Below are positions 48,882-59,929 of a DNA stretch of 64,000 nucleotides, piece after piece. A model generated the notes under the pieces. That model made no database searches. It was not told the origin of the DNA and saw only the letters and a list, made by a program, of their open reading frames with translations. The translations under genes were made by a program, and so were the position numbers. Source of the DNA: Ipomoea triloba. Lineage: Eukaryota > Streptophyta > Magnoliopsida > Solanales > Convolvulaceae. The stretch covers positions 2,955,764-3,019,763 of the forward strand of contig NC_044922.1 of NCBI RefSeq assembly GCF_003576645.1, given 5' to 3'. The stretch's first letter is position 1; the number at the start of each line of letters is the position of its first letter.

Positions 48882-49259
48882 ACGTACGTGGTGCACATTG
48901 CTATGTGCACCGTGGTGCAGGGTATAACGATTGAAGTTAACATGGTTTGGTTGAGAGCTTACATCCACAGGAGCAAAAGTGATCTTTTATTAATTGTGAT
49001 AATAAAACATCTATAGTTATAATCATCATATTTATAGATAACCCTAATCGTATATTTCTAAACTGCAATATGGTCAATATAATGCCTGTCATATTTAGTA
49101 ACATATAAGACATGCACAACAATATTTCCGACAAAAACCAGAAAACCAAATTGTAGAGCAGGCTTGTAAAAGAGAACAGGTAGGCACAGTAAATGAAAGC
49201 AAATTGCCACTGCAGAAAAGCTCTCACACAAATTCTTCTTGTAACTACTGAAACATACA

Positions 49260-52200
49260 ATGAAGAATCCTAGGCGCCGGTAATCAAGTTACATTAAACT
49301 GGTTTTGCCATGATCACCATTCTTGTATGTGACTAAACTGTCTAATCTCTTCCAAATTTGTTTCACAGTGCATATGATGATAAACAGCCCAGTGAAACAA
49401 AGAGGATTTTACTCGCCGTTGTTTTTGGAACCATGTTTGGTTACCATATTGGGGCATCTTCATTTCCTTCACTGTTAACAACACGGGTAAGAACGAGCTG
49501 AGTTTTTCTCGAATTGATACAATCCCACATCGACCCCTCTCCGTTCATGAAGGCCAGGAGTCGATGTGAGATCGTATCACTCGTTAACCATGACTCGATT
49601 TGTGCTGATTGCTGAGATGATTTAATTTACTTGTTCTCATAGGTCATCCCTGCTCCAACTTTGCAGCTAAATGTTAATAAAAGTCTGAATGTGAATTCCA
49701 CCACTGAGACTAGGGACAAGACACCAAATAAAACTGCCATGGATCCTACAAAGGTTGGTCTGTTCTTGCTAATAATCTTGAGCATGAAGAAGTTTTCTGT
49801 AAAAGGAATGAACTTTGAATAGTACTGTCCTCTACCTGCAGATTTGGGTTTCATCAAATCCCAGAGGGGCAGAGTTAATACCTCCAAAACTTGTTGTTTC
49901 TGAGACAGACTTCTTTCCCCATCGATTATGGGGCTTACCCAGTGAGGCAAGTATCAATTTCATGAAAAGATATTATCCACTTTGTTGTTTCAAAATTGTA
50001 TGCACAGCATGGTTCGGTCCAGAGCCTACGTCCCCGGGAGTTCATCTGTTATCTTTCAGTAACCTATGAGACATATGCAGACAACAATAAGTTTTGGAAT
50101 CTGATCTGATCCAGTTTCTATTCTGCAGGATCTGCCTTTTACACCAAAGTATTTGGTAACATTCACTGTTGGTTATAACCAGAAGAACATCATTGATGCT
50201 GCTGTCAAAAAGGTGACACTGAAAGACGTGTTTTATTTCAGCTAAAAGTTTAAACTGACAATGAGACTGGAGATTTCTTATTACCTTTCTCCTGCAGTTT
50301 TCAGAGAATTTTACAATTCTTCTGTTCCACTATGATGGTAAAACCACCGAATGGAACGAATTCGAGTGGTCTAAACGGGCTATCCATGTCAGTGTTCCTA
50401 AGCAGACAAAATGGTAAGAAGTTACAGAACAGCTGAAAGGGTTTTGTGTCTGCAATTTCTAAATCTCTAAATTTGTGTAAGGTGGTACGCGAAAAGGTTT
50501 CTGCATCCTGACATTGTTGCAGCATATGAATATATATTCATGTGGGATGAAGACCTGGGAGTTGAGAATTTTAATGCAGAGGAGTAAGTGTTTGATTTTC
50601 AGATTGTTGAAGCAGTGTTGAAGATGGCTTATTAATGAATTTGTATGTTCATCCAATTCAGGTATATTAAGCTTGTGAAGAAACATGGACTGGAAATTTC
50701 ACAGCCAGCTTTGGAGCCTGTGGAGGGGTTTTGGATAGCTTGGGAGATGACTAAGAGAAAAAATGGCCATGAAGTTCACAAGTAAGATCATTTGAATTAT
50801 ATCAAAACGCATACCGATTTATGAAAAAGCCCGCAGTCCTTATTTGAAAGTGCTAAGGTGAAACTTGTCTTGTAACCTTAGCCAGTAAATGTTACAAGGA
50901 AGTAAATCAGCCTAGGTTGTTCATAATTGATCAGTTCAAAGTCATATAATGTTTGGGTGTTTCATCTGAGGATGTTCTGTTTTGTGTCTCTTCTTCTGTC
51001 AATAGAGTAACAGAGGAGAAACCAGGCTGGTGTACTGACCCTCATTTGCCTCCATGTGCAGGGTATGTTTTAAATACTTCTCTGCATTCCGATAGAGGCA
51101 TGAAAATTGAAGAATATATTTCATTAACTAAAAGTAGTTTAAGCTAGTGACGATACTATATATTATATGCTCAAGGGTGAATATAGTAGAATTTATTAAA
51201 CTTTTTTTTTAATTTTAGATTCGTGGAGATCATGGTTCCTGTCTTTTCTCGCGATTCATGGCGTTGTGTGTGGTATATGATTCAGGTATGCTTTTGAACC
51301 TTAGTGGGCTAAATTTATTTTAGTTCTTAAGTTGTTTATTTTTCAGAAAATGAAGAATTTTTATGATTAATATACACAACCGTGTTTTACTATGTTCAAG
51401 CCTAATTAATTTGTCTTCCTATTGTTATTATAGAATGACTTGGTCCATGGTTGGGGTCTAGATCTTGCCCTTCAAAGATGTGTTGAGGTTAGTCATTTAC
51501 TCCTCCTAAGATTTTTTTTTTTTTTTTTTTGAGTATATTTGCATCTTACGGTGAGATAAGATTAATTTAATAATTCAAGCTTGGGTCAAGCCCAAATGAG
51601 TGGTAGCTCTCCAAGTGTGTTGTTGTTAGGTAATTTATAGTCTCAAAGGAACTGAAAAATTTATTCGGTGCAATAAAAATATTTTTCTTTCATTGTAGCC
51701 TGCACATGAGAAGATCGGAGTCGTTGATGCTCAACCAGTTTTTCATCAAAGAATGACTACTCTTGGCGATGAGGTAACAACTCTAAACAAGTCAAGTGCC
51801 AACATGTCATGTCAAATGAGATTTTTACTAACAGAATACTTATAGTATTACTTAATTACATATTTGAATATTCTTAACTTCACTATTCTTTCCCTAGGGA
51901 AAGTCAGAAAATGGGAAGCCTAGTTGGAAAGCGGTAAGTAATGAAATCACTTCCTAAAAGATTTTTCACCGTTTTTCTCTCCTGAAGAAAGTAAATTCTT
52001 AGATGCACTTATAAGGTAGGTTTATATGCGAACTCGTGCATAGGTTCAAATGTGCAAATTCTAAAGTGTACAACACAAAACTAGAAAAGTGCATTTTATG
52101 ATGATATTTACAAGTGTAACTCAAAAGTAAAGTTCACACGTTCTCACGTAACCTACACATTTGATTGCAGGTGAATGAGAGATGCAATGCAGAATGGGTA

Positions 52201-52287
52201 ATGTTTCGAACTAGGTTAGCTAATGCAGAGAAAGACTACTACAATAACTCGATTGGAATCAAGTTTTCTGATCCCACATCTCATTAG
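49260..52287 (+). CDS. DUF707 protein, tandem copy 2
   Basis: Paralogue of copy 1 with the same 14-exon plan, about 385 residues: 49260-49279, 49369-49486, 49667-49753, 49842-49946, 50129-50212, 50298-50413, 50482-50583, 50662-50781, 51006-51062, 51219-51285, 51434-51487, 51699-51773, 51898-51933, 52171-52287. The first coding exon is only 20 nt (MKNPRR plus two bases). I found it by its likeness to the end of exon 1 in copy 1 (atgaagaat...cgccg/gtaatc). The signal anchor is ILLAVVFGTMFGYHIGA. Core motifs are kept: LVTFTVGYNQK, IFMWDEDLGVENF, ISQPALEPVEGFW, DLVHGWGLDLALQRC. Intron 4 again has the GAG/GCAAGT donor. No stop or frameshift is present, so it is probably functional; some N-glycosylation sites of the stem differ from copy 1. 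Confidence 0.87.
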
Positions 52288-54048
52288 GGAGTTGCATATA
52301 GTGAGCATATATACAATTACATATAGACTAGTATGTGCAATTCAGAAATAAATAATTTTTTTTTTTAAAGAAACCATTTCTCTTAGCTTATAAGATTTTG
52401 ATATTATTTTCTGGTACGTCAAAAAATGACAACGATGAGTTTATTAATATGATAAAGTTTATTTTTCTTAAAATATTCTCACTTTAAAAAAAATTCATCA
52501 TCTTACTATAAAGGGAATCACACACAGTTGAACCCTCTCGGCCGAGTTCTTGAAAATTGTTTTTCGACCTGTGACTTCCCATTTGGAAGAGTGACAAAGG
52601 TGTCATTGAGCTAGAAGCTATTTGATAGTCATATCCAATTTAATGCTTTTGTACCTCTAGTTTCACAGCATATTTAGAAAACTGTTAATCGAACTAATTT
52701 TTTTTTTTAATATCAAATTAACTAAACCAAATTAACATTTCCGTCCAACAAGAATATTGGTTGAACATTAAAAGTTCGGATAGTTAATGGTTTCAATGTT
52801 TGATTCAAGGTCTCAAATTGGATATTGGATGGACAGAAAATGGGTATATGGGTTGGACTAAATCACTAAAGTCTTGTATATAATACACAATATATAAACA
52901 TTCAGTCAATTTTGAATTTTCAAACCAAATTAACTGTTAATCAAAATTCGCAAAACATTTAACTATTCATTGAATCAACAAAATTTGGTTAATAATCAAA
53001 TTAAATTTTGGTTTAATTAACTAAAATTATTTGGTAATGAAAGATTGTATTGTAAGTATTTTTTTTCTTTAAATGTGTAGTATTTAATTGATGGTTTAAC
53101 AATGAGCGAGCTTAGATTAGTTGAGAGATTTTAAATTTATATAGATTTTTAATTTAAATAAATTAATATTTTTCTCCATAAATTCATTCTTAACTTAAAT
53201 TTACTTTTATTTCTTTTTGTACAAATAAAATTAATGTATAACAAATATATTATTAAAAAATCTAAATGAGGCACACCCTCATTTAGTGGATAATGCGAAT
53301 TTCTCTTATCACTAAAAAATTTAAATAAGATATTTTAAATAACACAAATATTAATATTTTTTCAATTTTTTAAATTAAGCTACAATTACATTAAGTATTA
53401 GTCAATTACGGGTTCATTATTTAATTTAGTTGAATGTTAATTAAAAATATTTAAAAAATCAATATGAGTTTCATTTAAAAGATCCCAATTAATGCTTTTT
53501 AATAATATGTTTATTATATGTTAATTTTATTTGTACACAAAGAAAAGTAAATTAAATTTTAAGTTTAGAAAAAGTTAATTTAGAGAGAATACTAATTTAT
53601 TAAAATTAAAATTCTAAATAAATTTAAAAATTTCTAAACCAATTAAAATTATTAATTAAATATTGCATGTTTCATTTTTTTTTTTTAACAATTTGATACT
53701 CCATATCAACCAGAGTTACATTGAAACTAGACATCATTGTTCATTATATGACAATATTTTAAAATCCGACCCTACCGATTTTACGGTAGAATTTTCCTTT
53801 CTTGAGTTTAATTTATTTTGTATAAGATCTTCTGGGATTGTAAAAGATTATCACTTTTCATAAATATGAGGATATTTTAATTTCACCTTATTACTTAAAG
53901 CTTTTTATACATAAAGTTGAATAATGAAAATAATAAGGAACCTGATATATTTTATAAACTAATAAAGTTAAATTCACTCATTTAATTTTGTCAAATTATA
54001 AAAATATATCTCATTCTAATCCTTTTTAATCTTGACAAATATCTCATC

Positions 54049-54094
<46 letters not shown>

Positions 54095-55677
54095 TTGTGT
54101 TCATCATTTGTTACAATTGGCATTATAATATTTTTCATAAATTTTATATTTCAAAGTTAGCCTTAGTTATTCTGATTTAAGTTCAAATTAGTTTTACGTT
54201 AGTCGTTTGTTAAAATATATAGAAAGGGATGTATATTCTAATCTTTTTAAAGAGATTCTTTTAAAATAAATATTGTACGTCATATTTATTTGAGTCAGCA
54301 TTTAATTATTGTCCCCAATCTTCTTAATGAGATTACTAAAACAATTCTGATTATATTTCATTGGTAGTAATGTAGTATTACTCATTTAGTGGCACTAAGT
54401 AAAAAAAAAAAAAAAAAAGTAAAAAAAGCTCTTTATATTATTATAAGGAAGGAAATTTTCTTAAAATATGATAGTGAAATGCATTTTAAAAAATCTATTA
54501 AATTAAAATTCGAAAACAATATTTTCCAAAATTAAATTACACAAAATGGGTTTTTTACCTTAAATTATGAAAAAACCTATTTTCTTCTTAAATTTACTTG
54601 CGTAAAACCATTTTCTTCTGCTGCTCCCGCTTCTCCATCTCCGTGTCTCTCTCCACAGTCGAAACAAGTTTTTTTGCTTCAACTCTGATTCATTCACTTC
54701 CTCTTTCTGATCTTATTGCAGGTATATACATACACATATACGTACATCTGCACCTTATATATTCGCTTATATGATATGCATCACTTTATGCTGCTGATCC
54801 CACGTTTGTTTTCCCACGTTAAATTCCTTTTCCTCGTACTTCTTGAATCTTCGCGGCGGCCCTTCGCCACAACTTTTTAGTTTTTTATCATCCTGCTGCA
54901 TGCTGTCTCTTGTATTCAACCTGTCTATGAATGCTTGATGTCTGCTGGTTAATGTTTTTGGGCAGGTTAAATATATGAACTTCCATTTTAAGTGTTGATT
55001 GATCATTGATTTTAACAATTTAGGTTATCTATGGCGCCCACATATGCAGCTGAGTTGGTTCTTTTAATTTGTGAGTAAGAATATAATGCATGATTGAGCT
55101 CTGTCACCCCTCCTGTAATGTAGGAGTTATACCCAATGTGATGAACTTTTGTGGATACCTGGTCCTCCCAAGTCCCAATTAATAGATCTCTGAGTCACCA
55201 TAATTTACCTTTTGGGATCTGAGGGAATTTCCGTCTTTTGTGGTCAAAGTTATCGGTGGGGATATATACTTTTGGAAGTACAATTAATGTTTCTTAAAAC
55301 GAGTTGAACAAGTTGATAGAATTATAATAAATGGGTCAAAAAAGGTGAAGTATGTTTTGTTTGGCTTGCTCTAGTGATGAGTTAACATTTAACCTGCCCA
55401 ATGATGGGATGAAGATCAGAGAAGTGGTAATAAATGGAGATAAAGATATGAACTTTGTTCATCATTTGTTGTGGGCAAGCAAGTATTTGCACTTGTGGTA
55501 GAAATGTGCCTGATCAAGCAATTGTTATGGTGCAAAATTTGGGTTCTCCTTTGTGTCATAGGTTCTTGTCTCTTGGTACAACAAGACTGCTTGAAGCAGT
55601 GATGCAGAGTGGCTTTTATAGATGTTTTTTTTTCTGAAAAGATAGATGTTTTTTTTTGTATTGCAGAATCATATACA
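52288..55677. other. AT-rich intergenic spacer and leader of DUF707 copy 3
   Basis: 52288-54600 is very AT-rich, with short repeated words and a microsatellite but no gene. A tRNA-like fragment lies at about 52545-52640. 54610-54720 is a CT-rich stretch ending cttattgcag/gtatat, which fits a 5' leader exon and donor of DUF707 copy 3. 54721-55666 would then be its leader intron, and 55667 (after ttgcag) the next exon, which carries the ATG. Confidence 0.5.
54051..54094. repeat. Microsatellite (TTA)n
   Basis: A trinucleotide run of about 14-15 units in the spacer before DUF707 copy 3. Confidence 0.95.
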
Positions 55678-58305
55678 ATGAGGAGATGTGGGCGCAGCTA
55701 CATTATTGTGAACAGGTTTTGTCGTGATTCTGACATCCTTAAATTAGATTCCTGTTGCAGTGTTTGAGTCAGTAGTCTCATCTTTTTCATGTTTGTTTCA
55801 TAGTTCAAATGGTAAACAACCAAAGGAGCCAAGGGGAACTTTACTTGGTATGATTGTTGGAATCATTTTTGGCTTCCTGATTGGAGCTTCATCTCCTTGG
55901 CTGTCATTAACCAAGGTAAGAACATGTTTCACCTCTCTCGTTAATCGAGATTCTGTGCTGAGATGAATTACTGTAATACTGGTTCTCATATCCAACTTTG
56001 CAGCTTAATATTAATGGAAGTCTCGATGTGGGTTCCAATGAGAATATCGACCTTACAGCAAATCAGAATGTCATGGATCCTCCAAAGGTTCATCTGTTCT
56101 TGCTAGTTTGAAGAAATTTTCTGTAAAAGGAACAAACTTTAATTCGTATTGTACTATTGTTGTGCTGCCCTTTATCAGATTTGGGATTCATCGAACCCCA
56201 GAGGGGCAGAAAGATTACCCCGAGAAATCGTTGTTTCTGAGTCAGACTTCTTTCTCCGTCGATTATGGGGTGATCCCAATGAGGCATGTAGCTTTTATTC
56301 ACTCTCTGCATTGCGGTGCTTCTTGGCTTAGCTTCATAATATCGATTTCTCAGTTCTGGTTTAGTGGATTCTTGAATTATCATTAACAGGTTATTTGTTC
56401 TGCTTTAGTGGATTCTTGATTGAGATAATCTTGTCTGGTTTTTATTCTGCAGGACCTAACTAGTCGACCCAAGTATTTGGTAGCATTCACGGTTGGTTAT
56501 AACCAGAAAGACAACATTGATGCTGCTGTCAAAAAGGTGGTGTCTTTTATTCGTTTCTCTGCAACTCCATGTCCTGGTATTTGATCTCTCTGACAGTGTA
56601 TCTTTCTCCTTTTCAGTTTTCGGACAATTTTACAATTCTTCTGTTTCACTATGATGGTCGAACGACTGAATGGGATGAGTTCGAGTGGTCCAAGCGGGCT
56701 ATCCATGTGAGTGTTGCTAAACAGACAAAATGGTAAGAAGTTACAGAACAAGTGAGACTATTTATTTCTTGCTGCAATTACTTATTTAAACCACCGCAAT
56801 AAATCGAACTTTGCAAATTTCTGTAAGGTGGTATGCGAAAAGGTTTCTGCATCCCGACATTGTGGCTGCATATGAATATATATTTATCTGGGATGAAGAC
56901 CTGGGACTCGAGAATTTTAATGCAGAGGAGTAAGTATTGTATTTGATTATCAGATTCTTAACCTGTGACCATTTTGAACCAGTGTTTAAGATGGCTTGCT
57001 TTTGTTTGTCCATCCAATTCAGATATATTAAGCTCGTGAAGAAACACGGATTGGAAATTTCGCAGCCAGCTCTGGAAGTGAACGGGTCTTGGATATCGTG
57101 GGAATTGACTAAGAGACAAAGTGATCGCGAAGTTCACAAGTTAGAACATATGAATACATCAAACAAATAATCGTTTAGCTGTTCCCGGGCTTGCTTTAAC
57201 TAGAGTTGGATATCTTTTGAGGATTCTCGATTTTTATCTCTTCTTGCACCAGGGAAGTAGTGATAGAGAAGCCGGACTCGTGTACTGATCCTCATTTGCC
57301 ACCGTGTGCAGCGTATGAATAACACTGTGATTTACTTTTACTGGTGTTAAATGATGTGTACATATGGAGGGCAATCTTTAATAATGCCTGTGTTGTGATT
57401 ACAGATTCGTGGAGGTCATGGTTCCTGTCTTCTCCCGGGATGCATGGCGCTGCGTGTGGCGTATGCTTCAGGTGAACTTAGAACCCGAAACACGAAACAA
57501 CAGAATCACTTAGCAAAACTCCTGCTGTTTCTGACTTAAATGGCCATTTTGGTTTCTGCAGAATGATCTGGTTCATGGTTGGGGTTTGGATTTAAAATTT
57601 CAGAGATGTGTTGAGGTTAGTTTCTTCCCTTCTAGTCATTTTGTACTTTTTCTGGCACACGAATAGCACTCGTGTTGGGCAGAGGCTGGTGAAGGGTCTT
57701 CCAGCAATTGGTGGCTAAAGGGATTGTCAGGCAGAGGTCGCAGTGAAGGCCCCTGCCCTCGAAAATGAGGCGGTATATATATAAGGAAATAAAGTTGCGC
57801 TTCCACTAAGGAACAGTGGTAAACGCTTGATCCTAACAACTTGTCGTCCTCTGCAGCCTGCACATGAGAAGATTGGAGTGGTCGATGCTCAACCGGTCCT
57901 TCATAAAAGGATACCTACACTCAAGGATGATGAGATAAATGTAATTGGTTTATCAAAGCACAATGCAGCAATCATATATATCTTTGCATATTCACCAGGT
58001 TGTTTAACTTTGGCATCCTTTCTGTAGGGAACACCAAAGAATGGAGTGCCTCTCCAGGAAAGTAATGATGCCATATCATTACAGAGAAACGAGGTTAGTT
58101 AACGTTTCTCTTAACCTTTTAGCGTTGATTTGACTCATGTGCATTACGATAGATTCTTTCTACGCACTTGCAGGTTCACAAAAGGGGTTTTCTAGAGTGG
58201 GGAATGTTTGAGAATAGGTTTGCAGATGCAGATGAAGCCTACTATAAGTCAATAGGCAGGGATTCTCCCTTCCAATCTCAAACCTCTTTAGAAAGTAGCA
58301 TTTAA
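55678..58305 (+). CDS. DUF707 protein, tandem copy 3
   Basis: Third tandem paralogue, 14 exons, about 406 residues: 55678-55715, 55804-55915, 56004-56087, 56179-56283, 56453-56536, 56617-56732, 56828-56929, 57023-57139, 57253-57312, 57405-57471, 57562-57615, 57857-57940, 58028-58093, 58174-58305. Exon 1 (38 nt) gives MRRCGRSYIIVN and its junction phase matches the other copies. The signal anchor is LLGMIVGIIFGFLIGA. Core motifs LVAFTVGYNQK, IFIWDEDLGLENF, ISQPALEVNGSW and DLVHGWGLDLKFQRC are intact. Exon 12 is 9 nt and exon 13 is 30 nt longer than in copies 1 and 2, and the C-terminus has diverged (ends LESSI), so this copy differs most at its tail. Intron 4 uses GAG/GCATGT, a GC donor, and intron 12 holds a repeat at 57640-57830. 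Confidence 0.86.
57640..57830 (-). mobile_element. SINE-like dispersed repeat, second family
   Basis: It lies in intron 12 of DUF707 copy 3. Read on the minus strand it contains gcgcaactttatttccttat, then cattttcgaggg, cctctgcc and agccaccaattg. The same ordered words occur at 62635-62760 (gtgcaactttatttccttat, cactttcgagagg, agccacc), and part of them at 63160-63250 (gagccaccaattgttgaact, cctttaccacctctgccc). It is non-coding. Confidence 0.5.
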
Positions 58306-58720
58306 GCCAGTATTGGATATGCCTATACTTCTGTATTCCTATACATATCAGCTGCAGAATACAATACATTCCTGGAATCAAAATATCTCTTTTTCAGTTT
58401 TTCTTGAATGATTATTCAACTGTGCACTGTTACATGTTTGCGCAAATCCGGAATACACTATCCCATGTTTTTCAAAATACTTCGTATACTACTAGTGATG
58501 TAGCAAATACGGATATATAGTTCAATTGGTATCAGTCTAATGGCTAGCTTATACTTGGGGTCGGAATCCTCTCATTAGTACATGTGAAAATGTCAAATGT
58601 CCATCCTATGCTCTTTGCAAGTGTATTATATAGGAATAGAAGGAGACACATGTCGGTAATTTGACATGATGCATACGCTGTCAACGCACTCGCCCACCAG
58701 CACAGTCCTGTCAAGTGTTA

Positions 58721-58802
58721 GCTCTAGTTAAGACTCGTAAGGATTGAGCTTTCAAACTCGTGCTCTAGTTAAGACTCGTAAGGATTGAGCTTTCAAACGA
58801 CG
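58721..58802. repeat. Tandem 41-bp duplication
   Basis: Two direct copies start with gctctagttaagactcgtaa at 58721 and at 58762 and are essentially identical. This is a recent slippage or duplication product. Confidence 0.85.
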
Positions 58803-59097
58803 AGTTTGATTGGGCAAGTACCAATTGTCAGTTGACCATGCTTACAACGGCAAAACTGGTAAAACAACGAGAGCCGGTCGGATAAAGATATAAAAAAAAA
58901 AAAAATAGCCAGTAACAATCAAAAGAAGACGAGAAGGTAATCAGAAATCAAAATAGCAACGTTTCAACTAATACACATTATCTTAGATTTTTTAAAATAC
59001 TTGTACATCAATATATAAAATACTAATAAAGTATACTATCAACTTTATTTTGAATGTTAAAGTGATTGTACATTAAACATATAAAACACCAAAAATA

Positions 59098-59346
59098 CAC
59101 GTGATGAACTAGCTGAACTATATCAAGACAACGGATATTGAGATGAGATATGGGATCAAGAATCTTCGTTTGTGTTGCCCTGAAACTGAAGGGCGATGAA
59201 CCCTGCCATGAGGCAGTATACTACTGGCTTCCCTAAAGCAGAAAGGACACGTGCCTCCTTTTCCTTCAAAACCATGCAAGTTCCAACCCTCTAATTTAAC
59301 TGTACCTTAAATCAATCAATATCAACTAACACAAACCTTACACGTG
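59098..59346. promoter_or_regulatory. Three G-box (CACGTG) sites upstream of the RING-H2 gene
   Basis: Cores at 59098-59103, 59248-59253 (gacacgtgcc, a good ABRE shape) and 59341-59346 (tacacgtgtt). All lie within 410 bp of the ATG at 59507. G-boxes bind bZIP and bHLH factors, and ABRE-type ones respond to abscisic acid. Confidence 0.5.
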
Positions 59347-59433
59347 TTTCCACGCGTCCACTTTAACCCGGAATGGTTAGCATCCTAAACCCGGGCTAAC
59401 CCCATTCCCGGTTAAAACTATCCCATCCGTCCC

Positions 59434-59443
59434 CATATTTATA
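59434..59443 (+). promoter_or_regulatory. Candidate TATA box of the RING-H2 gene
   Basis: The string atatttataa lies about 65-75 bp before the ATG, leaving a leader of about 35-45 nt. Confidence 0.5.
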
Positions 59444-59506
59444 ACTAACCTTTCAAGACTAGAAGAGAGGATTATAGATTTATAGTCGTATCCCAATAAT
59501 TTAAGA

Positions 59507-59929
59507 ATGGGGTTATCCAATTTCCCCGGCCCCGCCGAAGGAGTGCTGCCGGTGCTAGTTATGAACACCGTCACCTCCGTGGCGGGGATCAAGAACACCG
59601 TCAGATCGATTCTGCAAGTGGTGGGGGCCACCGGTTTTTACTCCGCCGCCGCTGCCTCCCAAGAAGACGAAGATCTCCCGGCGGCGGGTCTCGGCGGCGC
59701 CGCCAGGCCGCGGAGAGTTTCGATCACCAGGTACGATTCCCTGTGCAGAAACCGGTCGGAAACTAGCGGCGGCACTGCAACGGAGTGCTGCTGCGTGTGC
59801 TTGTGTAGATTTGAAGCGAAGGAGAAGGTGAGCGAGCTTTCTTGCAAGCATTTCTTCCACACTCGGTGTTTGGACAAGTGGTTCGACAATCACCACGCCA
59901 CCTGCCCTCTCTGTCGTTCAATGTTGTGA
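59507..59929 (+). CDS. RING-H2 E3 ubiquitin ligase (XERICO/BRH1-like)
   Basis: An intronless protein of 140 residues. It has a hydrophobic N-terminal half (AEGVLPVLVMNTV, residues about 10-22, then KNTVRSILQVVG), an Ala/Asp-rich linker, and a C-terminal RING-H2 domain. The zinc ligands fit C95-x2-C98-x14-C113-x-H115-x2-H118-x2-C121-x11-C133-x2-C136 (motifs CVCLCRF, CKHFFHTRC, CPLCRSML). The layout matches the small membrane-associated RING proteins related to XERICO and BRH1, which act as ubiquitin ligases and in several cases influence abscisic acid or brassinosteroid responses. From memory At1g67856 next to the Arabidopsis DUF707 gene is a RING protein of this kind, which supports synteny. 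The DNA is much more GC-rich than its surroundings. The target is unknown. Confidence 0.9.
   Translation: MGLSNFPGPAEGVLPVLVMNTVTSVAGIKNTVRSILQVVGATGFYSAAAASQEDEDLPAAGLGGAARPRRVSITRYDSLCRNRSETSGGTATECCCVCLCRFEAKEKVSELSCKHFFHTRCLDKWFDNHHATCPLCRSML

Larger units (their letters stand above)
46465..49259. other. Intergenic between DUF707 copies 1 and 2
   Basis: No gene. It contains a foldback MITE (46948-47322), a stretch of imperfect repeats of gaaggtg(a/t)-type words (47450-47640) that I cannot classify, a tRNA-like fragment at about 47765-47830, AT-rich DNA, and a palindrome at 48866-48881. The final 300 bp is the leader of copy 2. Confidence 0.5.
58306..59506. other. Intergenic; promoter of the RING-H2 gene
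   Basis: No gene. It holds a tandem 41-bp duplication (58721-58802), three CACGTG sites (59098, 59248, 59341) and a TATA-like sequence at 59434-59443. Confidence 0.55.

Noticed and set aside
51500..51700. Possible break in DUF707 copy 2 at the long intron 11
   Set aside because: Exons 11 and 12 join cleanly (CVE/PAHEKIG) with GT and AG ends, so the gene is intact despite the longer intron and its poly-T run.
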